Source: Ceratotherium simum simum (taxonomy: Eukaryota > Chordata > Mammalia > Perissodactyla > Rhinocerotidae). From it: a DNA stretch of 64,000 bases. The translations under genes were made by a program, and so were the position numbers. The stretch spans positions 1,752,746-1,816,745 of the forward strand of contig NW_004454240.1 of assembly GCF_000283155.1 (NCBI RefSeq), read 5' to 3'. Under the pieces are notes generated by a model. That model saw only the letters and a list, made by a program, of their open reading frames with translations, was not told the origin of the DNA and made no database searches. Shown here in pieces: positions 12,201-23,377 of the stretch (its first letter is position 1; every line of letters begins with the position of its first letter).

Positions 12201-12723
12201 GTGGTCAGAAAAGATGCTTGGTATTATTTCAATCTTCTTAAATTTATGGAGACTTTTTTCGTGGCCTTACATGTGATGTATTCTGGAAAATGTTCCATGT
12301 GCATTTTAAAAGAATGCGTATTCTTCAGTTTTTGGATGGAATGTTCTGTATGTCTCTACTAAGTCCATCTGCTATACTGTGTCATTTAAGGCCAGTGTTT
12401 CCTTATTGATCTTCTGTTTGGATGGTCTATGCATTGGTGTAAGTGGAGTGTTAAAGTCCCCTACTATTATTGTGTTACTGTCTATTTCTCCTTTTATGTC
12501 TGTTAATAATTGCTTTATATATTTAGGTGCTCTTATGTTGGGTGCATAGATATTTACAAGTGTTATATCCTCTTGTTGGATTCTTCCCTTGATCATTATG
12601 TAGTGCTCTTCTTTGTCTTGTTACAGTTTTTGTTTTAAAGTCTATTTTATCTGATATAAGTATTGCTACCCTAGCATTCTTTTCATTGCTATTTGCGTGG
12701 AGTATCTTTTCCCATCCCTTCAC
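9290..12723 (-). pseudogene. L1-A ORF2 remnants (endonuclease, RT, C-terminal)
   Basis: On the minus strand separate open pieces give, 5' to 3': endonuclease-like sequence (NIYAPNIRAPKYIKQLL and IIVGDFNTPLTPMHR near 12372-12596, where GDFN is the conserved endonuclease region), a linker near 11661-12194, RT-type text ([19 protein letters not shown] at 10875-11081), and C-terminal pieces near 9290-10593. In an active L1 this protein of about 1,275 residues nicks target DNA and reverse transcribes. Here stops and frameshifts separate each domain. Confidence 0.85.
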
Positions 12724-13399
12724 TTTCAGTTCTGAGTGTCTTTAGGTCTCAAGTGTTTCTCTTGTATGCAGCATTTATATGGGTCTTGTTTTTTTTATCC
12801 AATCAGCCACCCTATGTGTTTTGATACGAGCATTTAGTTCATTGACCTTTAAAGTAGCTACTGATAAGTATATACTTATTGCCATTTTGTTACTTTTTTT
12901 CTGGGTCTTTTAGTAGTTTTCCCTGTTTCTTTCTTCTTCTCTTGCTTTCTTCCCTGTGGTTTGATGGTTTTCTTTAGTATTATGCTTGGGTTCCTTTCTC
13001 TTAATTTTTTTGTGTGTTTACTATAGGTTTTTGATTTGTGATTACCATGAGTTTCATATGTAATGACCTATGTATATAGCAACCTATATTAAGTTGATGG
13101 TCTCTTAAGTTTGACCTCTTGCTAAAAGCTCTACTTTTTTACTCCCCTCCTCCCACATTTTATATTTTTGATATCACCTTTAGCCTTTTTTTTGTGCATG
13201 TGTATCCATTACCTTCTTCTCATGGAAATAGATAATTTTATTACTTTTGTCTTTTGACCTTCATATTAGCTTCGTAGGTGGTTGATCTGCTACCTTTACT
13301 GTATGTTTGCCTTTACCAGTGATTTTATTGTTTTGTGAGTTTCTTTTTTTGATAATTTTCTTATTCATATTTGTGGTCTTTTCTTTTCCACTTAAATAA

Positions 13400-14330
13400 G
13401 TCCCTTTAGCATTTCTCATAAGGCTGGTTTATTGGTGGTAAACTCCTTTAGTTATTGCTTGTCTAGAAAACTCTTTATTTCTCCTTCCATTCTGGGTGAT
13501 AACCTTACCAGGTAGAGCGTTCTTGGCTGTCGGTTTTTCCCTTTCAGCGCTTTCAATATATCATGCCATTCCCTTCTAGCCTGTAAGGTTTCTGCTGAGA
13601 AGTCAGCTTATAGCCTTATGGGTTTCCTTTGTATGTAACTTATTGCCTTTCTCTTGCAGATTTTAGGATTCTCTCTTTATCTTTAATTCTTGACATTTTA
13701 ATTATAATGTGTCTTGGTGTGGGCCTTTTGGATTCATCTTGTTTGGTGCTCTCTGTGCTTCCTGTACCTGGATGTCTGTTTCCTCCCTTAGGTTAGGAAA
13801 GTTTTCAGCTATTATTTCTTCAAGTAGATTCCCTGCCCCTTTGTCTCTCTCTTCTCCTTCTGGGACACCTATAACATGGATGTTAGTGTGCTTGATGTTA
13901 TCCCAGAGGTCCCTTAGACTGTCCTTGTTCTTTTTAATTCTTTTTTCTTTTTTCTGTTCAGCTTGTGTGATTTCCTCTAGTCTTTTGTCCAGCTCACTGA
14001 TCTGTTCTTCTATATCAGCTATTATGGTATTGATTTCCTCTAGTGAATTTTTCATTTCTATTATTGTATTCTTCGGTTCTGATTGGTTCTTTTTTATATT
14101 TTACAATTCTTTGCTGAAGTTCTCACTGAATTCATCCGTTCTTCTCCCAAGGTCAGTGAGCATCCTTATGACTATTAGTTTGTACTCTTTATCAGGTAGA
14201 TTGTGTGTCTCTGTTTCATTTAGTTATTTTTCTGAGGATATGTTCTGTTCCCTTATTTGGAGCATATTCCTTTGTCTCCTCATTTTGCCTCTTTCTCTGT
14301 GCTTATATAAATGTATTAGGTAGGTCAGCT
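13400..14330 (-). pseudogene. L1-A ORF1 remnant (coiled coil and RRM start)
   Basis: The open piece at 13702-14055 encodes a heptad-like coiled coil (ISELDKRLEEITQAEQKKEK), then 'RDLWDNIKHTNIHVIGVPEG' and 'IIAENFPNL', the start of the ORF1p RNA-recognition domain. ORF1p is the trimeric RNA chaperone of L1. The rest of RRM and CTD is broken by stops below 13700. The outer limits are inferred from L1 order. Confidence 0.78.
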
Positions 14331-15868
14331 ATGTCTCCTGATCTTGGAGAAGTAGCCTTATGTAAGAGATGCCTTATGAGGCCCAGCAGTGTGCTTCCCT
14401 CTCATCACCAGGTTCAAATGCTCCAGGAGTGTCCCTTGTGTGGGCTACATGTGTCCTTCTGTTGTGGCAGGGTTGCCTTTGCTGCAGGTACATGGGGAGG
14501 CTAGGCTGTCCCCCTGGCCAGCTGGTTGTAATGCTAAGCTGCGTGCAGCTGCTATGGTCCCTTTAGTCACTTTATTGGGGGTGCGGAGCCCTGGCACAGT
14601 TTGCTCAAGGTCTGATAGCACATTCCTGCTGCAGTTTTTATATTAAATGAGTAGGCCCCCATTGTGGCTGGTTGCTAGGCTCAGGGGCTTACAATTGCTG
14701 TAGGCCTCTGGCCTGCAAGGCTGTTGTCAGCTCTCTCGGGATGGCTGCTGGGTGGGGCTGGCCCCAGCCGTGACAACACACAATTGTTTCAGGCATTGGA
14801 AGGTAGGATGGTTTCCCTATGTGGCTGTTTGAGAAGGACAAGTCTGCTGCTGAGAAGCACCACCGTCTACAGGCCCACACACCCCGTCAATGCAGTCCTG
14901 TCCCATACGAACGCCCCACCCTACTGAAGCGGACCCAGTTGCCCCGATGCAGAGGCCCCATACACTCCACCAATGCAGGCTCGCCCCTCGTGCACACCCT
15001 GTCCCTCATTCACTCCCTGCCCCATAGAGGCAGACCCACTCGCCCTCTTGCAGAGGTCCCACGCACCCCGCCTATGTGGTCCCACAAGTTGCCTGAAGGC
15101 TTGCTGTTGAGTCAGGCCAGTCCCTAGGGCAGGCTGCCAGCCCTGGCTGAGCTGGATTAAATTGGTGGTCTAGTGGGTGGGGCAGACCCTGTGCTAACAG
15201 GCCAGGGGAAGGACTCCACTGGTGTCTGCCAGCGTCTGTGTCAGCATGCCTGTACTAGGTCACAATAATGGCTGTCACCAATGTCTGAATACCTGAGGAG
15301 GTGGTCCCAGCTGCCTCCTGCCTCAGTGAGATGTTCCCAGAGCCTATCAAGTGAGTCATTTTCCACCAGGAGACTGTGTGCTTTTCTTCTGGTGATTTTA
15401 GGTTGCTTGCTGAAATAGGTAAATTTGTGCATGTGCCCTTTAAGAGCAGGCTTTTCTTTCTGTTATGTTCGGCTAGCTTTTGTGGGGGTATTCCCTGTTT
15501 TTGTTAATAGCCAACAAAGCCAGATATTATGACACTTGTCTCCATTGTGCTGAGTTCAAAAGCTGCTTATTGTGGTAAAGCTCCCCTGCTCAGATCCCCT
15601 GCTCCTCCACGGAAAGCTTTGTGCCTTAAGATTACTCCCAACCATGAAGTGCCACAGCTAAAATGTGGCTTTTTCCTCTCCAGAAAGGAATTTCTGCCTC
15701 TTCCACCTTAGTCAGCTCTGTCCCTTGTTGTGGGGGTTCTTTTTATCCAGTTTCTGGTTCTCTCTCAGGGGTAATTGTTCTAAGTCTAGTTGTAAATTTT
15801 TGTGTCTGTAGGAGGAGGTAAGTTCAGAGTCCTCCTATGCTGCCATCTTCCCAGCAGTTCCTCCCTGA
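14330..15868 (-). promoter_or_regulatory. L1-A 5'UTR (degenerate internal promoter)
   Basis: This is a 1.5 kb GC-rich island in an AT-rich setting and it ends at the L1 5' terminus. The first 30 bases on the minus strand contain AAGATGGC (complement of 15842-15849), the YY1-type site that positions transcription start in other mammalian L1s. Short repeated phrases such as 'cacaccccgtcaatgcag', 'cactccaccaatgcagg' and 'gcaccccgcctatgtgg' at about 60-120 bp spacing (14878-15080) hint at internal duplications. Open frames here are not genes. Confidence 0.65.
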
Positions 15869-15884
15869 TTATTATTTGTTGAGG

Positions 15885-16135
15885 GGCAGTGTTGTGTAGT
15901 AGTTACGAGTATGATGTTTGGATTTGAAGCCTTATGCCACCATTAACTAGCTGTATGACCTTGGGAAGTTTATAACTTCTCTGTGTCTCAGTCTCCTCCT
16001 TTTAAAAATGAAAATATTAATAGTGTCTACTTCAAAAAGTTGCTGTTAGGACTAAATGTGTTAATATATGTTAAGTGTTGAAACAGTGCTTTATAGATTC
16101 TAAGTGCTATATAAAGTTTGCTATTATTATTGTTT
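15885..16135 (+). repeat. MIR SINE, sense
   Basis: The order matches MIR: 'gtgtagtagttacgagtatg', 'ctagctgtatgaccttggg', 'cttctctgtgtctcagt', 'aacagtgctttatagat', 'taagtgctatataaag'. It lies immediately right of L1-A. Confidence 0.88.
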
Positions 16136-16169
16136 TAGGAGCCCTTCATATATAATAGACACTAACCCT

Positions 16170-16655
16170 TGTCTGTTATATGTATTGCAAATATTCTCCC
16201 CAGGCTATCTTTCACCCTACAGAGGTCGTAAAATTTGATGGAGATGCTGAATGAAAAAAGCCAATCTCAAAATGTCACATGTTATATGAATCTATTCGTA
16301 TAATATCTTGAAATAACAAAATTATAGAGATGGAAAATAGATTAGTGATTGCCGGGGGTTAGGGATGGTGACAAGGGGGAGGGAGCTGGATGTGACTATA
16401 AAAAGGTAGCATGAGGGATATCTTTGTGGTGATGGAATAGTTCTGTATATTGATTGTATACATCTACATGTGTGACAAAAATAATATAGAACTATACACA
16501 TAAACTGTACCAATACCATTTCTTGCTCTGATATTGCCCTATGGTTATATAAGATGTAACTATAGGAGGAAACGGGGTGAAGGGTACACAGGACCTCCCT
16601 GTACAATTTTTTTGCAACTTCCTGTGAATCTATAATTATTTCAAAAGGAAAAGTG
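16170..16655 (+). mobile_element. Old L1 3' end, sense
   Basis: Phrases 'agatggaaaatagattagtgattgccgggg' (16328 on) and 'cctgtgaatctataattatttcaaaa' are the 3'UTR of an old L1M-type element. There is no coding capacity. Confidence 0.7.
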
Positions 16656-16782
16656 TAAAAAATTTTGATGGGGTTGAATTTGTCAGTCTTCTTTTCTTTT
16701 ATGACTTGTCGACTTTATATCATACCTGGAAAGGCTTTTGTACACGAAGGTTATAGATATCTTAAGCAACAATCAATTAGAA

Positions 16783-16857
16783 AATGATGATGATGATGAT
16801 GGCAATGATGATGATGATAATAGTAGTAGTAGTAGTAGTAATAATAATAATAATAAA
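16783..16857. repeat. Compound GAT/AGT/AAT microsatellite
   Basis: (GAT)n with one GGC AAT interruption passes to (AGT)n and then (AAT)n over about 75 bp. Open frames through it (poly-Asp, poly-Ser, poly-Asn; or poly-Met and poly-Val) are artefacts of the repeat. Confidence 0.92.
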
Positions 16858-17164
16858 ACAGATCCAATGCATGGTAATAAATATTGTAAAGGTTCCTTTT
16901 GTTTTCTACATTTACTTTCTTTACTCATTGGTCACTTTGTTCAGTTTGATGCTTCTCTTTAAGACTGTTTTCTTCAGATGTCTGATTTCTTCAGATGTTC
17001 TTGGTTATCTTCATTTTTTTTAAAGAAAAGATCCTCTTCCAGTAGTTGTGTGGTTTCACACTTGGATATCCCTTGGTAGACCTCTCCCATGAGTGGTATG
17101 ACTAGTTGAGGGTGTCTCCAGTCTATCATGATTGCATGTGTGGACAGATAGGATTTCTTTCAGA

Positions 17165-17745
17165 GTGTATGGGTGTTTTGGTTATCCGTTGCTGTGTAAC
17201 AAACCACTTAAAACTTAGTGATTTGAATCCACAATTGATTATTATCTCATGGTTCTGTGGATTGATTGGTCTCAGCTAGGTTGGTTGTTGCTTGGGGTCC
17301 CATATACTTGCAGTTAGATAGTGGCTGGTGCTAGAGTCATCTAAACTTTAGATTCTAAAGTTTTAGATTCTAAAGCCTTGCTGGACTGAACAGTCAGTGT
17401 TTTTTTTTTTTTCCCCCTCATATGCCTGTCGCCTAGGCTGAGAATGGCTGGAACAACTGGAGGATGGCCAGGAGTCTCTTGCTTTCTCCATGTGGCCTCT
17501 TCATGCAGCTATCTTGGAATTCCTCACAGTGTGGCATTCTCAGGGTGGTTGGACTTCTTACATGATGGTTAGCTTCATCCAGAGTATGTTTCAAGAAACC
17601 AGACAGAAGCTGCAAGGCTCCTTATGTCTTAGCGTCAGAAGTCATATACTGTTAAAGCGAGTCACAAGGCGAGAGGCCTACACAAGGACATGAATACCAG
17701 GAAGCATAATTCATTGGGAGGACATTTTTAGAAACTAGCTATAAT
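17165..17745 (-). mobile_element. MaLR/MLT-type LTR, probably antisense
   Basis: It begins 'ggttatccgttgctgtgtaacaaacca' and ends 'gaataccaggaagcataattcattgggagg', a recurrent old LTR pattern in mammalian genomes that I associate with older MLT1 subfamilies. A T-run at 17401-17412 and duplicated 'agattctaaagttttag' at 17345-17380 are later changes. The subfamily name is uncertain. Confidence 0.5.
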
Positions 17746-18350
17746 TATAGTGAGTGAGGGACACTAGCCCCCACCTCAACCTTGATTTGGGAGGTAGGAA
17801 ATGCATTCTCTTGCCTGATGAGGCTTTTCACTACTGTGCTGATTGATTTTCTTCTTCCCCATCCCTTTCCTCATGTCTGTAATCTCCTTGTCCCTTATTC
17901 CCAAGCTAGGAGCCCTCCATAACTGATCCGTTACATCATTTAGAAGCAGCAACCTTAGGTCAAACATCAATGGCCTCTACCTATTGTGCACACAGCAGGG
18001 GATTGGATTAGTTTCTGGTTTCTCTATTACCATCACCAATTGTTCCTATCCTCTACTAATTTCTGATTTGGGGAGTTTTCCTAGGCTTTTGGGGAACCTA
18101 GCTACTTATTTCTTAAACAACCCCCTTTAGTGCTTCTGTTGGGTTTCAGGATTCTCGTCCCTTGATTTTCCATCAGTCTGATTGCATTTGCTTTAAATTA
18201 TAGAAATTCTTCCAAGTTTCTGGCCACTGACAATATATTTTCCTAGTCTCTGGCTCTGCTATGGATTTATTCTTGCATTTATTCTATTATTTTTTGAAGT
18301 AAATAAGTTGGCTTGATCTGCTGTTTTAAACTCAAGGTCCATCCAATATA
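17746..18350. other. Intron sequence with no recognised feature
   Basis: I see no exon with splice signals and no repeat that I can name with confidence. Short open frames such as 17776-17970 (minus) are not supported. Confidence 0.5.
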
Positions 18351-18354
18351 GAAT

Positions 18355-18585
18355 AATAGTTAATAACGTGGACTCCAGAGTCCGAATACATGGATTCAAG
18401 TCCTGGTTCCTCCACTTTGCAGATGCTTAACCTTGTGCAAGTTGTTTTGACTCTCTATGCTTCAGTTTGCTATCCATTAGTAGTACTTACCTCTTAGGGT
18501 TGTCTGAAGATTAAATAAGTTAATTCATTTAAAATTCCTGGCACATAGTAAGCATTCAATAGACTTTGGCTATTATTACTTCTGA
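18355..18585 (+). repeat. MIR SINE, sense
   Basis: Diagnostic MIR phrases appear in order: 'gtggactccagagtccgaa', 'ggattcaagtcctggttcctccac', 'aaccttgtgcaagttg', 'cttacctcttagggttgt', 'ggcacatagtaagcattcaat'. Confidence 0.9.
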
Positions 18586-18653
18586 AAAAGTATTGGAACT
18601 AATATAGTTTGTCATTCTAAGTTGAGCCATGTGTCTACAGAATAGGATTCATG

Positions 18654-18865
18654 GGCCGGCCCCATGGCTTAGCGGTTAAGTGGGTGCGCTCTGCTGCTGG
18701 TGGCCCGGGTTCGGATCCTGGGCGCGCACCGACGCACCGCTTGTCCGGCCATGCTGAGGCCGCGTCCCACATACAGCAACTAGAAGGATGTACAACTGTG
18801 ACATACAACTATCTACTGGGGCTTTGGGGGAAAAAAATAAATAGATAAAATTATAAAAAAAAAAA
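18654..18865 (+). mobile_element. ERE SINE (short type, AAATAA tail)
   Basis: This is a well-preserved ERE starting right after GGATTCATG. The A box is 'tggcttagcggttaagtggg', the B box 'gggttcggatcctggg', then 'acatacagcaactagaagg' and the 'ctttgggggaaaaaaataaa' tail. A perfect 14-bp duplication GAATAGGATTCATG flanks it (18640-18653 and 18866-18879). It is CpG-rich and tight, hence relatively young. Confidence 0.95.
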
Positions 18866-18879
18866 GAATAGGATTCATG

Positions 18880-19158
18880 TTCACCATTTTATATAAGGCT
18901 AGTAGTCCTGGACATGATCAAGATGCTGCATTTAGCTTCTTAAGCAGTTTTATGAGCATCACTTGTGAGCTATGACTAAGAGTAAATTGCAGGGCAATTT
19001 TACTAACACTGAGCCCATTTACAGGCATTGAAGTGATGATTGCTTAAATGCTATTTAGCATGAGCAGTGAGTATAAATCAGCAAGAGGCAACATGTGGTA
19101 TATTGGAATGAGTCCCTGCTACTAACTGAATGACCTCAGACAAGTCATTTTGCTTCTC
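18880..19158. other. Intron sequence with no recognised feature
   Basis: Unique-looking AT-rich sequence between an ERE and an MLT1 LTR. No supported ORF or splice pair. Confidence 0.5.
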
Positions 19159-19159
19159 A

Positions 19160-19768
19160 AGGCCTGTGAAAAACAAAATAATGGCCCCTAAGGAGTGTCC
19201 ACACCCTAATCCCTGGGACTATGAATATGTTACTTTACATGGTAAAAGAGACTATGCATATGTTATTAAAGTTATTAGTCAGCTGAATTTAAAATAGGGA
19301 GGTTATCATGAATTATCTTGGTGGGCCCAATATAATCACATGATCCCTTAAAAGCAGAAGAGATATGCAGAAGGTGAAGTCAGATAGATTCAAAGGACAA
19401 AAAGTATTCAACACGCCATTGCTGACTCTGAAGAAAGAGTGAGCCATGAGCCAAGGAATGCAGGCAGCCTCTAGGAGCTGAGAACAAATCCCAGTCAAAG
19501 TCCAGCAAGGAAATGGGACCTCAGTCCTACAACTTTACAGAACTGAATTCTGCGAATAAACTGAATAACCCTGGAAGTGGATTCTCCTCTAGAGCCTCCA
19601 GATAAGAGCCCAGGCTGGCCAATACTTTGACTTTGGCCTTGTACAGTTCCCAAGAGAGTCTACCTAGATTTCTGACCTACGGAACTGTGAAATAATAAAT
19701 GGGTGTTTTAAGGTGCTAAATTTGTGGTAATTTGTTATAACAACAACAGAAAACTTATGATTGCAGGA
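19160..19768 (+). mobile_element. MLT1-type MaLR solo LTR, sense
   Basis: It carries the classic MLT1 chain: 'aataatggcccctaagg', 'ccacaccctaatccctgg', 'gtgggcccaatataatcacatg', 'gagccatgagccaaggaatgcagg', 'gtgaaataataaatgggtg' (polyadenylation signal) and 'tttgtggtaatttgttataac'. No internal MaLR sequence is adjacent, so it is a solo LTR. Confidence 0.85.
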
Positions 19769-19769
19769 T

Positions 19770-20428
19770 TCTCATTCAGCTGCAAGTTTGTGAGCTAAAG
19801 TCTAGCAACCATAAATAGGATGGTCACATAACACACCCAAAAAAAATACTTTAAACAATACATACCAGTATGGCAAAGCTACAGGTTTGGGGGAACTCCA
19901 TAATGGCAGATCAACCAGCTAGATGCCGAAGTGGGTTTTGCAACTGCAAAGCAAACAGTTGCAACCAAAGCCAGGTTCTTCAGGTGTAGCCTAAAATTAG
20001 GGTTCAATGAAAAGATGACTTTCTATGTGCAGAGTATTCATATCCTTAAATTGAAAGTGATTGTAATTATCAAACCAGAAGATCAGTGATGTCTATATAG
20101 CTACTAGCATTATAACAACTTATAGTTCTTAGTCCTTTAAGGAATAAATTATATACCTTATATTTAACACATAGTAAATTCCCACAATTCGCTGTATCTG
20201 GCAAACACACTCTTTGTAATCTATGAAACTAACTCCAAGGAGCAGAGATTCTAATATAACCTGTAAATGAGTACTTAGTACATTCCTTGGAGGTGTAACA
20301 CTGCTTTAGAGCAATCTCCAGGGTTCTCTATGCAAGATGCACTGAGTTCATGACAGTTCTAGCTGGCCTTGCCATCCACCTCTAGCAATTATGCAAAGTA
20401 GTGCCCAATTTTCCTTTATTATCTTATT
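19770..20428. other. Intron sequence with no recognised feature
   Basis: No repeat, exon or simple sequence that I can support. Confidence 0.5.
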
Positions 20429-20512
20429 TTCTTAAAAACAGCTTTATTGAGGTATAATTGATATATAATTCAATGCATATATTTAAGATAAGTATACAAT
20501 TCGATAAGTTTT

Positions 20513-20818
20513 TGGTTTTTTTTTTTTGTTTTTTGTGAGGGAGATCAGCCCTGAGCTAACATCGTGCTAATCCTCCTCTTTTTGCTGAGGAAGACCGGCT
20601 CTGAGCTAACATCTATTGCCACTCCTCCTCCTTTGTTTCGTTCCCCAAAGCCCCAGTGGATAGTTGTATGTCATAGTTGCACATCCTTCTAGTTGCTGTA
20701 TGTGGGATGCGGCCTCAGCATGGCCGGAGAAGCGGTGCGTCGGTGCGCGCCCGGGATCCGAACCGGGCCGCCAGTAGCGGAGCGCACGCACTTAACCGCT
20801 AAGCCACCGGGCCGGCCC
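20513..20818 (-). mobile_element. ERE SINE, antisense, long type
   Basis: A poly(T) end, two 'ctgagctaacat' blocks, 'ccccaaagccccagtgg', 'tagttgctgtatgtgggatgc', then the tRNA-like head ending GGGCCGGCCC. The duplication GATAAGTTTT lies at 20503-20512 and 20819-20828. The + strand has a GC-rich, CpG-bearing head near 20720-20815. Confidence 0.95.
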
Positions 20819-20844
20819 GATAAGTTTTGACATATATAAACTAT

Positions 20845-21010
20845 ATATTCCATACATGCATGCATGTATACATATATGTATATACACAATATGTTCTCAT
20901 ACACGTTATGAATGTATATGTTCATAAGTGTGTATATATCCATACATGCATGTATGGGTGTATACATATATATGTATGTGTATATATATAAATACATGCA
21001 TACATACATA
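20845..21010. repeat. Alternating purine-pyrimidine ATGC/ATAC-rich tract
   Basis: Repeated 'catacatgcatgcatgtata', 'tatatatgtatgtg' and 'catacatacata' units form a 165 bp alternating tract in the L1 3'UTR. Such sequence can adopt left-handed or cruciform DNA. A 153-codon minus-strand open frame that crosses it (21150-20689) is an artefact. Confidence 0.75.
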
Positions 21011-23095
21011 CAAACGTGCACAGTTATGAACTCATTGTCACAATCAGGATAATGAACGTAGTTATCACCCCCAAAAGGTTCCTTGTGACCTTTTATAACC
21101 CTCCTTCCTCCCCCGACCTCTCCTTTACCAGGCAACAATTGATCATTCATTGATCACTTAATGTCACTATAGATTAGTTTGCATTTTCTAGAATTTTATA
21201 TGAGTGGAATCAGAGTATTTATTCCTTTTAGTCTGGCTTCTTTAACTCAGCATAATTACCTGAGGTCTGTCCATGTTGTTGTGTCTATCAATGATTCATT
21301 CCTTTTTGTTGCTGAGTAGTATTCTGTTGTATGGATATACAACAATTTGTTTATCCATTCTTTGTTGATGAACATTTTATTTTGATTATTTCCAGTTTGG
21401 GGCTATTACAAATAAAATTGCTATGAACATACATGTGCATGTCTTTGTATGGACATATGCTTTCATTTTTCTTAGTAAATACCTAGAAGTGAAATGGCTG
21501 GTTTGGATGGTTGGTATACACTTAACTTTTTAACAAATTGCCAGGCTGTTTTGCAAAGTAGTTGTAGCATTTTACATTCTCACTAGCAATGTATGAAAAT
21601 TCTGGTTCCTCCACATCCTGGCCCACACTTAGAATGGTCAGCCTTTTTAATTTTAATGGATGAGGAGTAGCATCTCACTGTGGCTTTAATTTGCATTTTT
21701 ATAATGACTAATAATGTTGAGCATCTTTTCATATGCTTATTTGTCATCTGTGTATTCTTTTTTGTGAAATGTCTGTTCAAATGTTTTGCCTATTTTAAAA
21801 AATTGGATTGTTTTCTTAGTATTGAGTTAGAAAGTTGTTTATTTATTCTGTAAACAATATTTCTATCAGGTGTATGATTTGAAAATTTTTTCTGCCAGTC
21901 TATGGTTTGGATTTTCATTCTCTTAAGAGTTTTTGGAAGAACAAAAGTTTTTAATTTGATGAAATCTAGTTTATCAATTTTATCTCTTACGGATCATGCT
22001 TCTGGTGTCATATCAAAGAAATCGTTGCCTAACCTAGACCACAAGTAATTTCTCTTATGTTTTCTGTTAGAAGTATTTTTGGTTCTAGGTTTTACATTTA
22101 GGTCTATGATCCATTTGACTTAATTTTTCTATGTCTGTGCACTCTTGGAATAAACCACGCTTGGTCCTGGTGTGTTATACTTTTTATATATTGTTGAATT
22201 TGATTTGGTAAAATTTTATTTAGAATTTTTGTATATATGTTCATGAGGGATATTGGTTAATAGTTTTATTTTCTTGTAATTTCTGTATCTGGTTTTTGTA
22301 TTAGGCTAATGCTGGCCTCATAGAATAGGTTGAGAAGTATAACCTCCCCTTCAATTTTCTGAAAGAGTTTGTGGTATTATTTTTTCCTTAAAGATTTGTT
22401 AGAATTAAACAGTGAAACTATTGGGCCTGGAAATTTCTTTGGTTGCAAGGTTTTCAACCACTATCATGCACTGCATAACAATGTTTAGGTCAATGACAGA
22501 CTGCATATATGACAGTAGTCCCATAAGATTAGTACACCATATAGCCTAGGTGTTTAATAGGCTATACCATCTAGGTTTATGTAAGTACTGCAGGGGAGGA
22601 AGAAATTTTCCTCTACCCTTCTAGGTTCTTCTGGCTGGTCTAAGAATTAAATTGACATGAGACAGTTTAACAGGAGAAAAACAAACAAAAGTTTAATAAT
22701 ATGTATACATGGGAGAAACGCAGGAAAACCAAGTAACTCACCAAAACGGCCAAAGCCCTCACCTTAAATACCACCCTCAGCTAAAGACAAAAGAAGATGT
22801 TGGGGGTAGGGAGAGTTAGGAACTTCAAAGAGAAGGAAGACAATTCAAAAACAGGTGAAAAGGGGCAAACATTTGGGAAAAGTATTTGGCCACACAGAAA
22901 CAGAAGAACACAGGGAGGAGGAGCTCAACAAACAGGCTTTTCTAGATTCCTCGCTGTCTACCACCTAGTTCATTTTATAGTAAAGTGATAGCTTGCTTCC
23001 TGAGACAGGTTTTTTTAATCTGAATTCTTTTAGTCAGTTAAGCAAGAGGTAACAAGAAAAAGTTTGTCTTTCATTTCTTAAAAATAATCCTCCTA

Positions 23096-23345
23096 GGGCC
23101 AGCCCCCTGGCCTAGTGGTCAAGTTCGGTGTGCTCCACTTTGGCAGCCTAGGTTTGGTTCCCGGGTGCAGACTTACACCACTCGTTGGCGGCCATGCTGT
23201 GGCAGCAACCCACATACAAAATTGAGGTAGATTGACACAGATGTTAGCTCAGGGCGAATCTTCCTCAAGCAAAAAGAAGAAGATTGGCAACAGGTGTTAG
23301 CTCAGGGTGGCTCTTCCTCAGCACACACACACAAAAAAATCTGCC
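23096..23345 (+). mobile_element. ERE SINE, sense, diverged long type
   Basis: A GGGCCAGCCCC head with decayed boxes and two 'ttagctcaggg...cttcctca' blocks ends in a CA/A-rich tail. The duplication AAAAATAATCCTC lies at 23080-23092 and 23346-23358. It is inside the solo LTR. Confidence 0.9.
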
Positions 23346-23377
23346 AAAAATAATCCTCATGTTAAAGAGACACATTT

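Larger units (their letters stand above)
8845..15868 (-). mobile_element. Full-length antisense L1 (copy A)
   Basis: This is a roughly 7 kb L1 in minus orientation. The 3'UTR begins with a T/A-rich tail near 8850, ORF2 remnants run about 13000 down to 9290, ORF1 remnants about 14330 to 13400, and a GC-rich 5'UTR about 15868 to 14330. On the minus strand the 5' end starts GGGAGGAACTGCTGGGAAG followed by ATGGC, matching the GGAG...AAGATGGC style of mammalian L1 starts. Flanks share an imperfect 'attattt(a/g)tt' duplication. ORF2 is split into many pieces, so it is not active. Its 5'UTR differs in content from copy B, suggesting a different L1 lineage. Confidence 0.87.
20430..22458 (-). mobile_element. 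Antisense old L1 fragment a, left part
   Basis: From the 'agctttattgaggtataattga' 3' end at 20442, through a 3'UTR and ORF2 C-terminal region, to RT text near 22450. An ERE (20513-20818) and a DNA transposon starting at 22459 interrupt it. It resumes at 23799 in the correct order. No ORF over 70 codons survives. Confidence 0.8.

Noticed and set aside
13709..14323. 204-codon hydrophobic open frame on +
   Set aside because: It is the reverse strand of L1-A ORF1; Ser/Phe/Leu richness comes from the complement of a Lys/Glu-rich coiled coil.
14205..15127. Several open frames in GC-rich DNA
   Set aside because: They lie in the L1-A 5'UTR, where GC content lowers stop frequency.
16738..17023. Poly-Asp/Ser/Asn and poly-Met/Val frames
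   Set aside because: Products of the trinucleotide microsatellite.
18654..18740. tRNA-like A and B boxes
   Set aside because: Part of ERE SINE heads; no cloverleaf of a functional tRNA. The same applies to all ERE copies.
20689..21150. 153-codon minus-strand frame rich in Tyr, Ile and Met
   Set aside because: Created by an alternating ATGC/ATAC tract and the adjacent ERE.
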